Below, piece by piece: positions 50,401-59,287 of a stretch of 64,000 nucleotides of DNA (within the stretch, counting starts at the first letter, position 1; the number at the start of each line of letters is the position of its first letter). The notes under the pieces are model-generated. The model was given only the letters and a program-made list of their open reading frames with translations. It made no database searches and had not been told where the DNA came from. Source of the stretch: Chlorobaculum sp. GTDB lineage: Bacteria; Bacteroidota; Chlorobiia; Chlorobiales; Chlorobiaceae. The translations under genes were made by a program, and so were the position numbers. Location of the stretch: positions 1 to 64,000 of the forward strand of contig JAAXWU010000001.1 in the NCBI GenBank assembly GCA_013334855.1. The letters run 5' to 3'.

Positions 50401-50904
50401 CGGGAGGAAGATACTTGGGGATAATCTCTCGATTTGGGATCAAAAGAAATAGCAGATAATGGCCATTTATTATTACTGCCAGACGTCATGCATTATAATA
50501 TTGAGTACGAATACGATTGCATAACAACAGATATGGTGCGTGACTCAAACAATTAGTTGCCCGAAATTCTTTATGTTGGAGTTATAATAGAATCCCTCCT
50601 AATACCTTTCGGTGCTTTTGGCATGACTCAAAGAACTATTACCAGCAAAATTTTTCTTTGTCATTTCTGTGGCCTGTAAGGACAGAGTGATATAGAATTT
50701 TGCTTCTTCTGAAGCAATCAATCGTTATAGTCTGACTGACATTCAGGTAATAAAAAACGGCTCTTCTATCTTTTGAGCCTCCTCATGCAGACTATAACTT
50801 GACATCGAATATTGAAAAGCAGGATTTCATTTTCATTGAAGGGCTTTTTCGGTATGATTATTTTTTCTATAATTCAAAAGAATGATAATGAAAAGGCATC
50901 GATC
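50401..50904. other. AT-rich gene-free stretch at the left edge of an island
   Basis: About 500 AT-rich bases with no gene I can defend on either strand. The base composition changes abruptly after the permease stop. No tRNA, attachment site or terminal inverted repeat found. Confidence 0.6.
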
Positions 50905-51297
50905 ATGGATGAACTCGAAGGCAAGCTGAGGGAGTTGCTCGAAAAGCATGGGGGCATCAGGCTGGCGTTGCTGTTCGGCTCGGTGGCCAAAGGCACGGCG
51001 GGGTTCGAAAGCGATCTGGATATTGCGGTCGATAAAGGGCGTCCGCTCGAAGTGGAGGAGATCATCGCGCTCATTGAGGAGCTTGCCATGCTGACCGGCA
51101 GGCCAATCGATCTGATCGATCTCGCCACCGTCGGCGAGCCGCTGCTCGGGCAAATTCTCGCCGGGAACAAAAGGATCATCGATAATTCGGCGGAGTATGA
51201 GACGCTGATAAACAGGCACAGCTATAACCTGGAACACGTTGTGCCCCAACAAAGAAAAATCCTTGAAGAGAGAAGAAATGCTTGGCTTGGGCGATGA
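50905..51297 (+). CDS. MNT-type nucleotidyltransferase (MntA-like antitoxin domain), orphan
   Basis: A 130-residue minimal nucleotidyltransferase: LALLFGSVAKGTAGFESDLDIAVD (GSx10DxD) near residues 20-43 and RPIDLIDLATV with the third Asp. In MNT-HEPN modules the protein AMPylates the HEPN toxin. Here the C-terminal tail (YNLEHVVPQQRKILEERRNAWLG) is typical but no HEPN gene follows. I start at 50905 (MDELEGKLRELLEKHGG). Base composition is nearer to the host's than to the AT-rich DNA around it. Confidence 0.82.
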   Translation: MDELEGKLRELLEKHGGIRLALLFGSVAKGTAGFESDLDIAVDKGRPLEVEEIIALIEELAMLTGRPIDLIDLATVGEPLLGQILAGNKRIIDNSAEYETLINRHSYNLEHVVPQQRKILEERRNAWLGR

Positions 51298-51494
51298 TCG
51301 CTTATTTAGCGCCGGAATATTGCGTATTTTCTTGTTTAGTGTTACTGGTTTCAGAAATCCAATATGCCCGGCATGTATTGGACGTACTTCACTGAGCAGC
51401 AGGGGAATTGACGGGAGTGCGTAATGGTTTGTGGTATATTCACAGTCAACTATATTAACGCTATATTGTATTTTGAACGGAGGAAGGAAAAGCA

Positions 51495-52559
51495 GTGATA
51501 AAAAAAGCGACTATCAGAAATCTTACAGTATTTTCGGATACTGAACTTGAATTTGGCAATAACCTCAATGTCATTATAGGTGAGAACGGAACAGGTAAAA
51601 CTCATCTGCTGAAATTGCTCTACTCGATTTTAGCTGTAAGTTTTGATGCTAAGAAAAAGTCCCATGCACTACTTCCTACGAAGTCGATGTATCAGCTCCA
51701 GCTTGCTGAAAAGCTTGTGAATGTATTTAAATCTGAGTCTCTTGGAAGAATCGTCAGGAGAAAGCAAGGGCGTGAACGGTGTGATATACAGCTCGATTTT
51801 CTGAAACCTGCTTTCGATATAGCATTCGATTTTGCTACCCAAAGCAAATCGGAGGTGAATATTGTGAATATGCCTGAGGCGTGGTCTGATATAGCTCCGG
51901 CTTTTTTGCCTACAAGAGAACTTTTGACGATTTATCCTAATTTCGTTGCTGTTTATGAAGGACACTATCTTGAATTTGAAGAAACTTGGAGAGATACATG
52001 CTTGCTGCTTGGTGGATTATTGCAAAAAGGTCCTAAAGAAAAGAAGATTCGCACATTGCTTGCACCTCTTGAAGAGGCGATGAATGGTCAGATCGAGCTG
52101 GATAAAAATGGCCGGTTTTATCTGAAAAACAGCAGTGGCAGAATAGAGATGCCTTTGGTCGCTGAAGGATACAGGAAGCTTGGTATGCTTGCCAGATTGA
52201 TAGCGACTGGAGCGCTTCTTGAAAAAGGGTATCTGTTCTGGGATGAACCTGAAGCGAATCTCAACCCTCGAATCATCAAAGCTGTTGCCAAAAGTATTCT
52301 TGATTTGAGCGGTTCAGGCATTCAGGTTTTTATTGCAACACACAGTTTGTTTCTTCTGCGTGAACTGGAGATTCTTTTGTCAGATCGTCGATATAAGGCA
52401 GTCGACGTTCGCTTCTTCGGTCTCCATGATACTTCTGAAGGAGTGAAGGTTACGCAGGGGCCTTCAGTGGATGAGATCGGTGATATCGCGTCTCTTGATG
52501 AATCACTGGCTCAGTCTGACAGATTTCTTGGGTTCGGAGGTGATGATGAATCAGTGTGA
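51495..52559 (+). CDS. AAA-family ATPase (ABC/OLD-like), first gene of an unknown two-gene system
   Basis: A 354-residue SMC/OLD-type ATPase. Walker A is [11 protein letters not shown] (residues 29-39), the signature-like region [20 protein letters not shown] lies near residue 224, Walker B is [13 protein letters not shown] (residues 246-256) and the H-loop is IATHS near 278. It starts with GTG at 51495, behind a strong GGAGG. Residues 40-220 have no recognised fold. It overlaps the nuclease-like gene by 14 bases. ATP/nuclease pairs of this sort are common in phage defence. Confidence 0.85.
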   Translation: MIKKATIRNLTVFSDTELEFGNNLNVIIGENGTGKTHLLKLLYSILAVSFDAKKKSHALLPTKSMYQLQLAEKLVNVFKSESLGRIVRRKQGRERCDIQLDFLKPAFDIAFDFATQSKSEVNIVNMPEAWSDIAPAFLPTRELLTIYPNFVAVYEGHYLEFEETWRDTCLLLGGLLQKGPKEKKIRTLLAPLEEAMNGQIELDKNGRFYLKNSSGRIEMPLVAEGYRKLGMLARLIATGALLEKGYLFWDEPEANLNPRIIKAVAKSILDLSGSGIQVFIATHSLFLLRELEILLSDRRYKAVDVRFFGLHDTSEGVKVTQGPSVDEIGDIASLDESLAQSDRFLGFGGDDESV

Positions 52560-53052
52560 TGTCGATGGATTGAGCTTCAGTTTTCCGGAGAATTGGAAAA
52601 TAGCCAGATATGATGATTGGGCGTTTTACCGCAATCAGTTTTCGAGAATGTGGAATGAGATAAAAGCAGTCGATATGATTGCTCTCGATCTGTCATTGAC
52701 TTTCTGGCTGATAGAGGTCAAGGATTATCGAATAAATCGAAGGACAAAGCCGACCAGTCTGCCAGATGAAGTTGCCAGAAAGGTTTATGATACTCTTGCA
52801 GCAATACTGCCAGCAAAGATCAATGCTGCCAGTGCAGAAGAGAAGCAGATGGCCACAGATATCAGCAGTGCGCAAAAAATTCGGGTCGTTTTGCATCTGG
52901 AGCAACCGCGTCAGGATTCCAAGCTGTTTCGACGTGCTATTGATCCAGCCGACGTTCAGCAAAAAATACGAAAACTGCTTCATCCTGTAGATGCTCATCC
53001 GAAAGTTGTCGAAAAGAGGGATATGAGGGGTTTGGCGTGGAGTGTTGATTGA
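52546..53052 (+). CDS. PD-(D/E)XK-nuclease-like partner of the ATPase
   Basis: A 168-residue protein of a family I recognise only as an uncharacterised partner of AAA ATPases. The stretch [20 protein letters not shown] (residues 43-62) has the layout of a PD-(D/E)XK core: D43 or D48, hydrophobic strand, E57-V-K59. The rest ([27 protein letters not shown]) is consistent with the helix and strand that follow in this fold. The start at 52546 has GGAGG five bases upstream, inside the end of the ATPase gene. The nuclease assignment is inference from this motif. Confidence 0.7.
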   Translation: MNQCDVDGLSFSFPENWKIARYDDWAFYRNQFSRMWNEIKAVDMIALDLSLTFWLIEVKDYRINRRTKPTSLPDEVARKVYDTLAAILPAKINAASAEEKQMATDISSAQKIRVVLHLEQPRQDSKLFRRAIDPADVQQKIRKLLHPVDAHPKVVEKRDMRGLAWSVD

Positions 53053-53109
53053 ATCGATGAACCTTTCAGGTCAACCCGTTGCAGCAGCGTCCCTGGTTCT
53101 ATCCAATTC

Positions 53110-53952
53110 CTACCGCACAATTGTAGGATATAATTTCGACGTCACGAGTATCAGCGCGGTGAGGACTCCGGTGAGGACGGCGAGGTCGGTTCCGATGCCG
53201 AAGGTGCTTGTGCCGCCCTGTACCATCAGGGCGCGGAGGAGGTCAACGAGGTAGGAGAGCGGGTTGAGGTGCGCGACGACTTTGAGCCAGCCGGGCATGA
53301 TCGAGATGGGGTAGATGGCGTTGCTGGCGAAGAAGAGCGGCATCGTCATCACCTGGCCGATGCCCATGAAGCGTTCGCGGGTTTTGACGAGGCAGGCGAA
53401 CATGAGCGAGAAGGTCGAAAAGAGCGCTGCACCGAGCATGACGGCGAGCATCACGCCGCCGAGCGCCAGTGGCGACCAGTTGAGCTGGATGCGCATGGCG
53501 AAGGCCATCACGTAAACGATCACCCCTTGCGCCAGCGCCCGCATTCCCGCCGAGACCGCCTTGCCGAGCACGAGCGCGCCGCGTGGCGCGGGGCTGGCGA
53601 GCAGCTTTTGCAGGATGCCGAGGTCGCGCTCCCAGATCACGCTGATGCCGAAAAAGATCGCGATGAAGAGCACACTTTGCGCCAGAATGCCCGGCGCGAG
53701 GAAGCTGAAGTAGTCGAGTTTGCCGGTCGGAATGGCGTGAAGCTTGCCGAAGACCTGGCCGAAGACCAGCAGCCAGAGCGCGGGCTGGATCGAGCGGGTC
53801 ACGATTTCCGACGGGTCGCGGCGCAGCTTGACCAGCTCCGTCGAGACGATGGCCGCCGTGTCGCGCAGGAAGACGGCGGGGTTGAGCCTCTCAGCCCAGT
53901 CGCCGTGCGGTTTTCCGGGCGCGGGCGACATCCTTGAAGTTGGCTGTGTCAC
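53110..53952 (-). CDS. ABC-2 type exporter permease
   Basis: A 280-residue permease with six hydrophobic segments and the ABC-2 (DrrB-like) pattern, including LVFGQVFGKLHAIPTGKLDYFSFLAPGILAQ near residue 55 and SNAIYPISIMPGWLKVVAHLNPLSYLVDLLRAL near the C-terminus. I start at GTG 53952, which has AGGAG six bases upstream; the first codon is inside the ATPase gene (62-base overlap). The substrate is unknown; drug or lipid export are possible. Confidence 0.88.
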   Translation of the reverse strand: MTQPTSRMSPAPGKPHGDWAERLNPAVFLRDTAAIVSTELVKLRRDPSEIVTRSIQPALWLLVFGQVFGKLHAIPTGKLDYFSFLAPGILAQSVLFIAIFFGISVIWERDLGILQKLLASPAPRGALVLGKAVSAGMRALAQGVIVYVMAFAMRIQLNWSPLALGGVMLAVMLGAALFSTFSLMFACLVKTRERFMGIGQVMTMPLFFASNAIYPISIMPGWLKVVAHLNPLSYLVDLLRALMVQGGTSTFGIGTDLAVLTGVLTALILVTSKLYPTIVR

Positions 53953-54700
53953 TGAACTCTCCTGCAAAGTGAATGAATACCTCGTCCATCGACTCGGTGC
54001 CCGCCTGCCGCTTCAGCTCCTCCGGCGATCCCTCGGCGGCGATGAGGCCTGACTTCATGATGGCGATGCGGTCGCACAGATCCTCGGCCTCATCCATGTC
54101 GTGCGTGGTGACGAGGATCGTGGCGCCGAAGGAGCGGCGCAGCTCCTTGAGCCGGTCGCGCACCTGGTGGCGGGCGGCGGGGTCGAGGCCGATGGTCGGC
54201 TCGTCGAGAAAGAGCACCTGCGGGCGATGCAGCATCGACTGGGCGATTTCGAGCCGCCGGATCATGCCGCCCGAGTAGGTGCGCACCAGCTTGCCGCCCG
54301 CCTCGGTGAGGCCCATGAAGGCGAGGGCGTCGTCGATGCGCTTCTTGCGCTCGGCTTTCGGGACGCCGTAAATGCGGGCGAAGAGCAGCAGGTTCTCGAA
54401 GCCGGTCAGCGCTCCGTCCGCCGAGATCATCTGCGACACGTATCCCATGTGCTTGCGGACGCCGACGGGATTGGCGAGAACGCTGCATCCGGCGACCGTT
54501 GCCGTGCCGCTCGATGGCGGCAGCATGGTGGTGAGCATCTTGATGGTCGTCGTCTTGCCCGCCCCGTTCGGCCCGAGCAGGCCGAAGATTTCGCCCGACG
54601 GCACGACGAGGTTCAGCTCTCTGACCGCCACGAGCGAGCCGAACGAGCGGGTGAGCCGGTTGGTCTGGATGGCGATGCTGTCGGCTGTCGGTTGCGGCAT
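53891..54700 (-). CDS. ABC exporter ATP-binding protein (DrrA-like)
   Basis: A 269-residue ATPase: Walker A GPNGAGKTTTIKML, Q-loop, signature YSGGMIRRLEIAQSML, Walker B VLFLDEPTIGLDP, H-loop VTTHDM. The sequence after Walker A (TMLPPSSGTATVAG) is typical of daunorubicin-type exporters. Together with the permease it makes a complete two-gene exporter. Confidence 0.93.
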   Translation of the reverse strand: MPQPTADSIAIQTNRLTRSFGSLVAVRELNLVVPSGEIFGLLGPNGAGKTTTIKMLTTMLPPSSGTATVAGCSVLANPVGVRKHMGYVSQMISADGALTGFENLLLFARIYGVPKAERKKRIDDALAFMGLTEAGGKLVRTYSGGMIRRLEIAQSMLHRPQVLFLDEPTIGLDPAARHQVRDRLKELRRSFGATILVTTHDMDEAEDLCDRIAIMKSGLIAAEGSPEELKRQAGTESMDEVFIHFAGEFSDTANFKDVARARKTARRLG

Positions 54701-54859
54701 GGTCTCAGTAGTCGAATAACGTTACGGACGTGTCTTGAAAGTAAGGTACGGTTCGGCGACGCTTTCCGCAACATCCGAAACGGCCTGGCGGATCGGAATT
54801 TCAGGGTGAAAGGGTATCTTGCGGTATGGTATCGGGTTAAATCCATCAATCCTTCACAC

Positions 54860-56311
54860 ATGGCCATTCTTTCCATCGATCAGGGCACGACCGGCACCAC
54901 CTGCATGGTGTACGACGAGGCGGGTCAGGTGCTTGCCCGCGCCTACCGGGAGCTGACGCAATACTATCCGCAGGCGGGATGGGTGGAGCACGATCCCGAG
55001 GAGATCTGGCGGACGGTGGTCGAGTGCGTGAGGGAGGTTCGGCGGTCGTGCACCGAACCAATCGAGGCGGTTGGCATCACCAACCAGCGCGAAACCACCG
55101 TGGTGTGGAATCGCCGGAGCGGCGAGCCGCTGCATCGCGCCATCGTGTGGCAGTGCAGGCGTACGGCAGAAATCTGTACCCGTTATCGAGCTGAGGAGGA
55201 GGCGATCCGCTCGAAGACCGGCCTGCCGCTCGACGCCTACTTCAGCGCCACCAAGATTCGCTGGATTCTCGACGCGCATCCCGAACTCGATCCCTCCAAC
55301 CTGCTCTTCGGCACCATCGACACGTGGCTCATCTGGAAACTGACCGACGGTAAGGTTCATGCGACTGACCTCACCAACGCATCGCGCACGCTGCTCTTCG
55401 ACATTCACGAGCGACGCTGGTCGTCCGATCTTTGCGAGCTTTTCGGCGTACCGGAGTCGATGCTACCGGAGGTGCGCGAGTCGATGGACGGCTTCGGCGC
55501 AGTGAGCACGATTGCAGAGCTTGGAGGCGTACCGGTAGCGGCCGTGGCGGGCGACCAGCAGGCGGCGCTCTTCGGACAGTGCTGCTTCGAACCGGGCTCG
55601 GTCAAGAACACCTACGGTACCGGCTGCTTCATGATGATGAACACCGGAGCGGAGTGCGTCCGTTCGGCCCACGGCCTGCTCACGACCCTCGCGCTCGACG
55701 GCGCGGGGCGGGCCTGCTACGCGGTCGAGGGATCGGTGTTCATCGGCGGCGCGGTGATGCAGTGGCTGCGCGACGGCTTGCAGCTCATCCGAAGCGCCGC
55801 CGAGTCCGAAGCGATTGCCCGCTCGGTGGAGTCCAACGGCGGCGTCTGGCTCGTGCCCGCCTTCGTCGGTCTCGGCGCACCGCACTGGAACATGGAGGCG
55901 CGGGGCGCGATTACCGGGCTGACGCGAGGTTCGTCGCGGGCGCACATTGTCCGTGCGGCGCTGGAGTCGATCGCCTACCAGTCGCACGACGTCTTCCGTG
56001 CGATGGTGGCCGACACCGGCTTGCCACCGCAGGTGCTGACCGTCGATGGCGGCGCAGTGAACAACGCTTTTCTGATGCAGTTCCAGGCCGACCTGCTCGA
56101 CGTGCCGGTGCTCAAGCCCCGGAACATCGAATCGACCTCGCTCGGCGCGGCCTGCCTCGCCGGTCTGAAAGCCGGAGTGTGGCGCTCCGCCGACGAACTG
56201 CGAGCGCTCAACGGGGTGGAGCGGGTCTTCAGCCCCGCTATGCCGGAGACCGAACGAGCGGCGCTGCTGTCGGGCTGGCAGAAAGCGCTACGCCAGACGC
56301 TCGCCTCGTAA
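54860..56311 (+). CDS. glpK: Glycerol kinase
   Basis: Phosphorylates glycerol to sn-glycerol 3-phosphate. The 483-residue protein begins MAILSIDQGTTGTTCMVYDE, with the first phosphate motif, then QYYPQAGWVEHDPEEIW, TNQRETTVVW, YGTGCFMMMNTG and TVDGGAVNNAFLMQFQADLLDVPV. No glycerol facilitator or glycerol-phosphate dehydrogenase is nearby. The long frame upstream to 54101 is antisense to the ABC ATPase gene and is rejected. Confidence 0.95.
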   Translation: MAILSIDQGTTGTTCMVYDEAGQVLARAYRELTQYYPQAGWVEHDPEEIWRTVVECVREVRRSCTEPIEAVGITNQRETTVVWNRRSGEPLHRAIVWQCRRTAEICTRYRAEEEAIRSKTGLPLDAYFSATKIRWILDAHPELDPSNLLFGTIDTWLIWKLTDGKVHATDLTNASRTLLFDIHERRWSSDLCELFGVPESMLPEVRESMDGFGAVSTIAELGGVPVAAVAGDQQAALFGQCCFEPGSVKNTYGTGCFMMMNTGAECVRSAHGLLTTLALDGAGRACYAVEGSVFIGGAVMQWLRDGLQLIRSAAESEAIARSVESNGGVWLVPAFVGLGAPHWNMEARGAITGLTRGSSRAHIVRAALESIAYQSHDVFRAMVADTGLPPQVLTVDGGAVNNAFLMQFQADLLDVPVLKPRNIESTSLGAACLAGLKAGVWRSADELRALNGVERVFSPAMPETERAALLSGWQKALRQTLAS

Positions 56312-56330
56312 ACCGTTCAAACCAAAGAAG

Positions 56331-56543
56331 ATGACACACATCGACCATCCCAACGAAGCCGCGCCGAAGTCCGTCGTTTGCCCGATCTGCGGCCAGCAGT
56401 TCACCTGCGGAATGTCCTCCTCCTGCTGGTGCGCCACGCGGGTGGTTCCCGAACCGGTGCGGCGCTCCCTCGCCGAACGCTACGAAACCTGCGTCTGCAG
56501 CGCCTGCCTCGACCGGCTGATCGAAGAGGCGAAAGAGGAGTGA
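56331..56543 (+). CDS. Cysteine-rich CWC-type small protein
   Basis: A 70-residue protein with VVCPICGQQFTCGMSSSCWCATR and ETCVCSACLDRLI. The CWC centre and the six to eight cysteines match the CWC (PF14375-like) family, which may bind metal. It lies 20 bases after glpK. Confidence 0.8.
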   Translation: MTHIDHPNEAAPKSVVCPICGQQFTCGMSSSCWCATRVVPEPVRRSLAERYETCVCSACLDRLIEEAKEE

Positions 56544-56616
56544 GGCGGCGGCGGTGAGCGCTAAAAGGACAGCAAGGACTTAAAGGTTGTGAAGAAATGA
56601 TCTCTCCTTTGTTTTT

Positions 56617-56655
56617 CTGTCCTTGCTGTCCCTGACGTCCTTTGCGTCCTTGATT
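56617..56655 (+). repeat. Short tandem repeat of GTCC(T/C)T
   Basis: Four GTCCTT/GTCCCT/GTCCTT units in tandem, with the opposite-strand form AAGGACAGCAAGGAC 50 bases earlier (56565-56579), so that the pair could fold into a long hairpin. Same repeat family as 14731 and 16213. Confidence 0.65.
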
Positions 56656-56782
56656 GTCTTGCTCTTCCGAAAAATTAGTTTCGAATCGGGCGCACGGTTT
56701 TCATTCCAGCCCTGTTGTTTCATATACTTCAGAAGTTGAAATGTGTTTTCCCGGAAACGATAACCGATATGGAGCGTCTGAA

Positions 56783-57112
56783 ATGATGAAATCACTGAAA
56801 GTTGCGACGCTGATCGCTGTGATGGTCGGCATGGGTGCGGCCGCTTATGCCGCGCAGAATCCGTCAGCGGAGTATGGCAAAAAGCTCTTCAACGATCCGA
56901 CACTTGGCGGTGCTACAGCTTCGAAAAGCTGCAACAACTGTCATCCGTCAGGCAAGGGAGTTGAAAATGCCTGGAAGAATCCGAAGCTTGGTGAGCAGAT
57001 CAATACCTGCATCACCGGTGCGCTGAAGGGAAAAGCTCTGCCGATGGAGTCGGTGCAGATGCGTTCGCTCATCATGTACCTTCAGTCGCTCAAACCGGCT
57101 TCGATAAAGTAA
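56783..57112 (+). CDS. Small periplasmic monohaem cytochrome c
   Basis: A class I cytochrome c of 109 residues: signal peptide (KSLKVATLIAVMVGMGAAAYAA), haem motif CNNCH near residue 53, and an axial methionine candidate in KALPMESVQMRSLIMYLQSL. Starts at ATG 56783 with GGAG upstream. In green sulfur bacteria such cytochromes carry electrons in sulfur oxidation or to the reaction centre, but the specific role is not shown here. Confidence 0.9.
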   Translation: MMKSLKVATLIAVMVGMGAAAYAAQNPSAEYGKKLFNDPTLGGATASKSCNNCHPSGKGVENAWKNPKLGEQINTCITGALKGKALPMESVQMRSLIMYLQSLKPASIK

Positions 57113-57128
57113 AAATCAGTAAACAGTT

Positions 57129-57965
57129 ATGAATGTGAAAAAAATATCGATTCTTGGATGCGGCTGGCTTGGATTACCGCTTGGCCGCTATCTCGCCGGA
57201 GAGGGGTTCACCGTCAAAGGCTCCACGACGAGCGAGCGCAAGATCGCCGCTTTGAAAGAGGCCGGGATCGAGCCTTATAAAATCGTCATCGGCGAAGCGC
57301 TTGAAGGCGACATTGCCTCCTTCCTCGACAGCGACATCCTCGTTCTCGACATTCCGCCGGGGCGCGGCGAGGCGGTGGTCGAGCATCATGTCGGCCAGAT
57401 TTCGCTGCTGATCGACGCGCTCGCCGATTCACCGGTGAGGTACGTGCTCTTCGTCAGCTCGACCTCGGTCTATCCCTCTCCTGGCCGGGAGGTTGTCGAA
57501 ACTGACGCGGAGGATCCCGAGGTCGCCGACTCGCTGGCTGGCCGCGCTTTGCTGTACGTCGAGGAGATGCTGCGCTCGGAGTCCTCGTTCAGCACCACGG
57601 TGTTGCGCTTCGGCGGGCTGATCGGCCCCGGACGCAATCCGGCGGAGTTCATGCAGCGCATGACGGAGATCGCCAATCCCGGCCAGCCGGTGAACTTCAT
57701 CCACCTCGACGATTGCATCGGTATCATCGCTGCGATCATCCGGCAGGGTGAATGGGGCGAAGTGTTCAATGCCTGTGCGCCGCTCCATCCGACGCGGGGC
57801 GAGATTTACAAAGCCGCCGCCGAGAGCCACGGCCTCGCTGCGCTGCCGGAAGAGCCGTCCGGCAGCAAGGACTTCAAGCTCGTCAACAGCGACAAGCTCG
57901 TCACCAAACTTGGCTACACCTTTCTGCGCCCCGATCCGCTCGCGATGGCAAGGGGGAGCAATTGA
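57129..57965 (+). CDS. NAD(P)-binding SDR/epimerase-like protein (YeeZ-type)
   Basis: A 278-residue atypical extended SDR with the motif GCGWLGLPLGRYLAGEG (GxGxxG) and a modified active site (STSVYPSPGREVVET; no clear YxxxK). The family (YeeZ-like) has unknown substrate. It follows the cytochrome gene by 16 bases. Confidence 0.8.
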   Translation: MNVKKISILGCGWLGLPLGRYLAGEGFTVKGSTTSERKIAALKEAGIEPYKIVIGEALEGDIASFLDSDILVLDIPPGRGEAVVEHHVGQISLLIDALADSPVRYVLFVSSTSVYPSPGREVVETDAEDPEVADSLAGRALLYVEEMLRSESSFSTTVLRFGGLIGPGRNPAEFMQRMTEIANPGQPVNFIHLDDCIGIIAAIIRQGEWGEVFNACAPLHPTRGEIYKAAAESHGLAALPEEPSGSKDFKLVNSDKLVTKLGYTFLRPDPLAMARGSN

Positions 57966-57992
57966 TAGTTGACAATTGATAATGGATATTTG
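57962..57992 (+). repeat. TGGATA/TTGACAA-type intergenic repeat
   Basis: TTGATAGTTGACAATTGATAATGGATATTTG, similar to the repeat at 16088-16120. Confidence 0.6.
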
Positions 57993-58261
57993 AATAGTAT
58001 GAGCTGGTCTCAAATGATTGTATCCGAAAAGATTAGCTACACCATCGACCTCGAATTGTGATTGTTTTCAGGCTCAGGCTTCGCTTTTTGGCAACGAAAT
58101 GGCAAGGTCTGAGCCTGGACTTTCCGAAACCCGAATCGTGGTGATCTCTTCACTTTTACCGATCCATCAGGCTACGACAATACGTCGCATCGATGAGTGG
58201 ACAGAACAACGAACAGCGTTATTTTTCATTGTCCGGCATAAATCCAAAACTGGAGATTCCG

Positions 58262-59035
58262 ATGAGCAGAGGAGTGAAAATCGGCATCGCGATTGTCGTC
58301 ATCATTGTGGCGGGAATTGCTTCGGTGTTTTTGCTGACTTCGGGAATGGAAAAGAGAGCGGATGCTTTCTTCAACGCCGTAAAGCGACATGACATCGCCA
58401 AAGCGCATACGTATCTTTCGGAGGATTTCAAAGCCAGCACGGACGAGATCTCGCTGAAGGAGTTTCTGTCAAAAGGCGCAATTCTGAACTTCAAGTCGGC
58501 AAGCTGGAGCAATCGCCAGATCAGCGGCAATCGCGGCCAGCTCGATGGCTCCATCACGACCGAATCCGGCGGCGTGGTGCCGCTGAAGCTGAACTTCGTG
58601 AAGGAGAACGGCGAGTGGAAAATCTACTCGATCCAAAAGCCGGTTGCCGGTCTTCAAGCTACAGAATCGTCACCCTCAGCGCCTTCTCAGAGCGAACAGG
58701 CGACGCTCGTGAAGCAATCGATGCATGATTTTCTCGTTTCGGTCAGGCAAAAAGAGATGAGCCATTTCCACAGCACCCTGTCGCGGATGTGGCAGAAGCA
58801 GGTGTCAACGGAGGAGCTGAACGCGGTATTCATCAACGTTATCGAATCCGGCGCGAACTGGCCAGCGGTGGACACGCTCGATCCTGTGCTATCGCCCGTC
58901 ATGAAGATGGATGAGCATGAGGTGTTGACGCTGAGCGGCCAGTACCCGACTAATCCCGTGCTCAGGTTCGAGATGAAATACGTGTACGAAGGCGTCGCCT
59001 GGAAGCTGATCGGCTTCAGCCTTGAAGCGAAGTAG
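58262..59035 (+). CDS. Membrane-anchored protein of unknown function with two similar halves
   Basis: A 257-residue protein with one N-terminal membrane segment (VKIGIAIVVIIVAGIASVFLL) and an extracytoplasmic part with two similar halves of about 100 residues: ADAFFNAVKRHDIAKAHTYLSEDF...LNFVKENGEWKIYSIQKP and MHDFLVSVRQKEMSHFHSTLSRMW...MKYVYEGVAWKLIGFSLE. This is the pattern of NTF2-like/DUF4864-type repeats. The start at 58262 has GGAG six bases upstream. Confidence 0.75.
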   Translation: MSRGVKIGIAIVVIIVAGIASVFLLTSGMEKRADAFFNAVKRHDIAKAHTYLSEDFKASTDEISLKEFLSKGAILNFKSASWSNRQISGNRGQLDGSITTESGGVVPLKLNFVKENGEWKIYSIQKPVAGLQATESSPSAPSQSEQATLVKQSMHDFLVSVRQKEMSHFHSTLSRMWQKQVSTEELNAVFINVIESGANWPAVDTLDPVLSPVMKMDEHEVLTLSGQYPTNPVLRFEMKYVYEGVAWKLIGFSLEAK

Positions 59036-59287
59036 GGTTTGGGACTGAGGACGGGTGCGTTTGAAAGAAAATGCTGGATGAGGGGGTGAATGGAAATTCA
59101 GTTCTTGAAAATCGGGCGTATGGTTGGTAAATATCAATCTGGTTGATGGGTCTTTTATTATGTTTTTGAAGTTATCGTATACAAAAAAAGGCTTTTTGCG
59201 TTTTCTGAATCAGGCAGATAAGTCTAAACAATGTTCGGCGTCGAGTGGTCAAGTGGCTGAAACTTTAGCTGAGAGTCAGGTAAAACA

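Noticed and set aside
51294-51395. 33-codon frame after the MNT gene as HEPN toxin
   Set aside because: Too short and lacks the Rx4-6H motif of HEPN proteins; noted only as a possible remnant.
54101-54859. Extended N-terminus of glpK
   Set aside because: The extension is antisense to the ABC ATPase gene; glycerol kinase begins at MAILSIDQGTTG.
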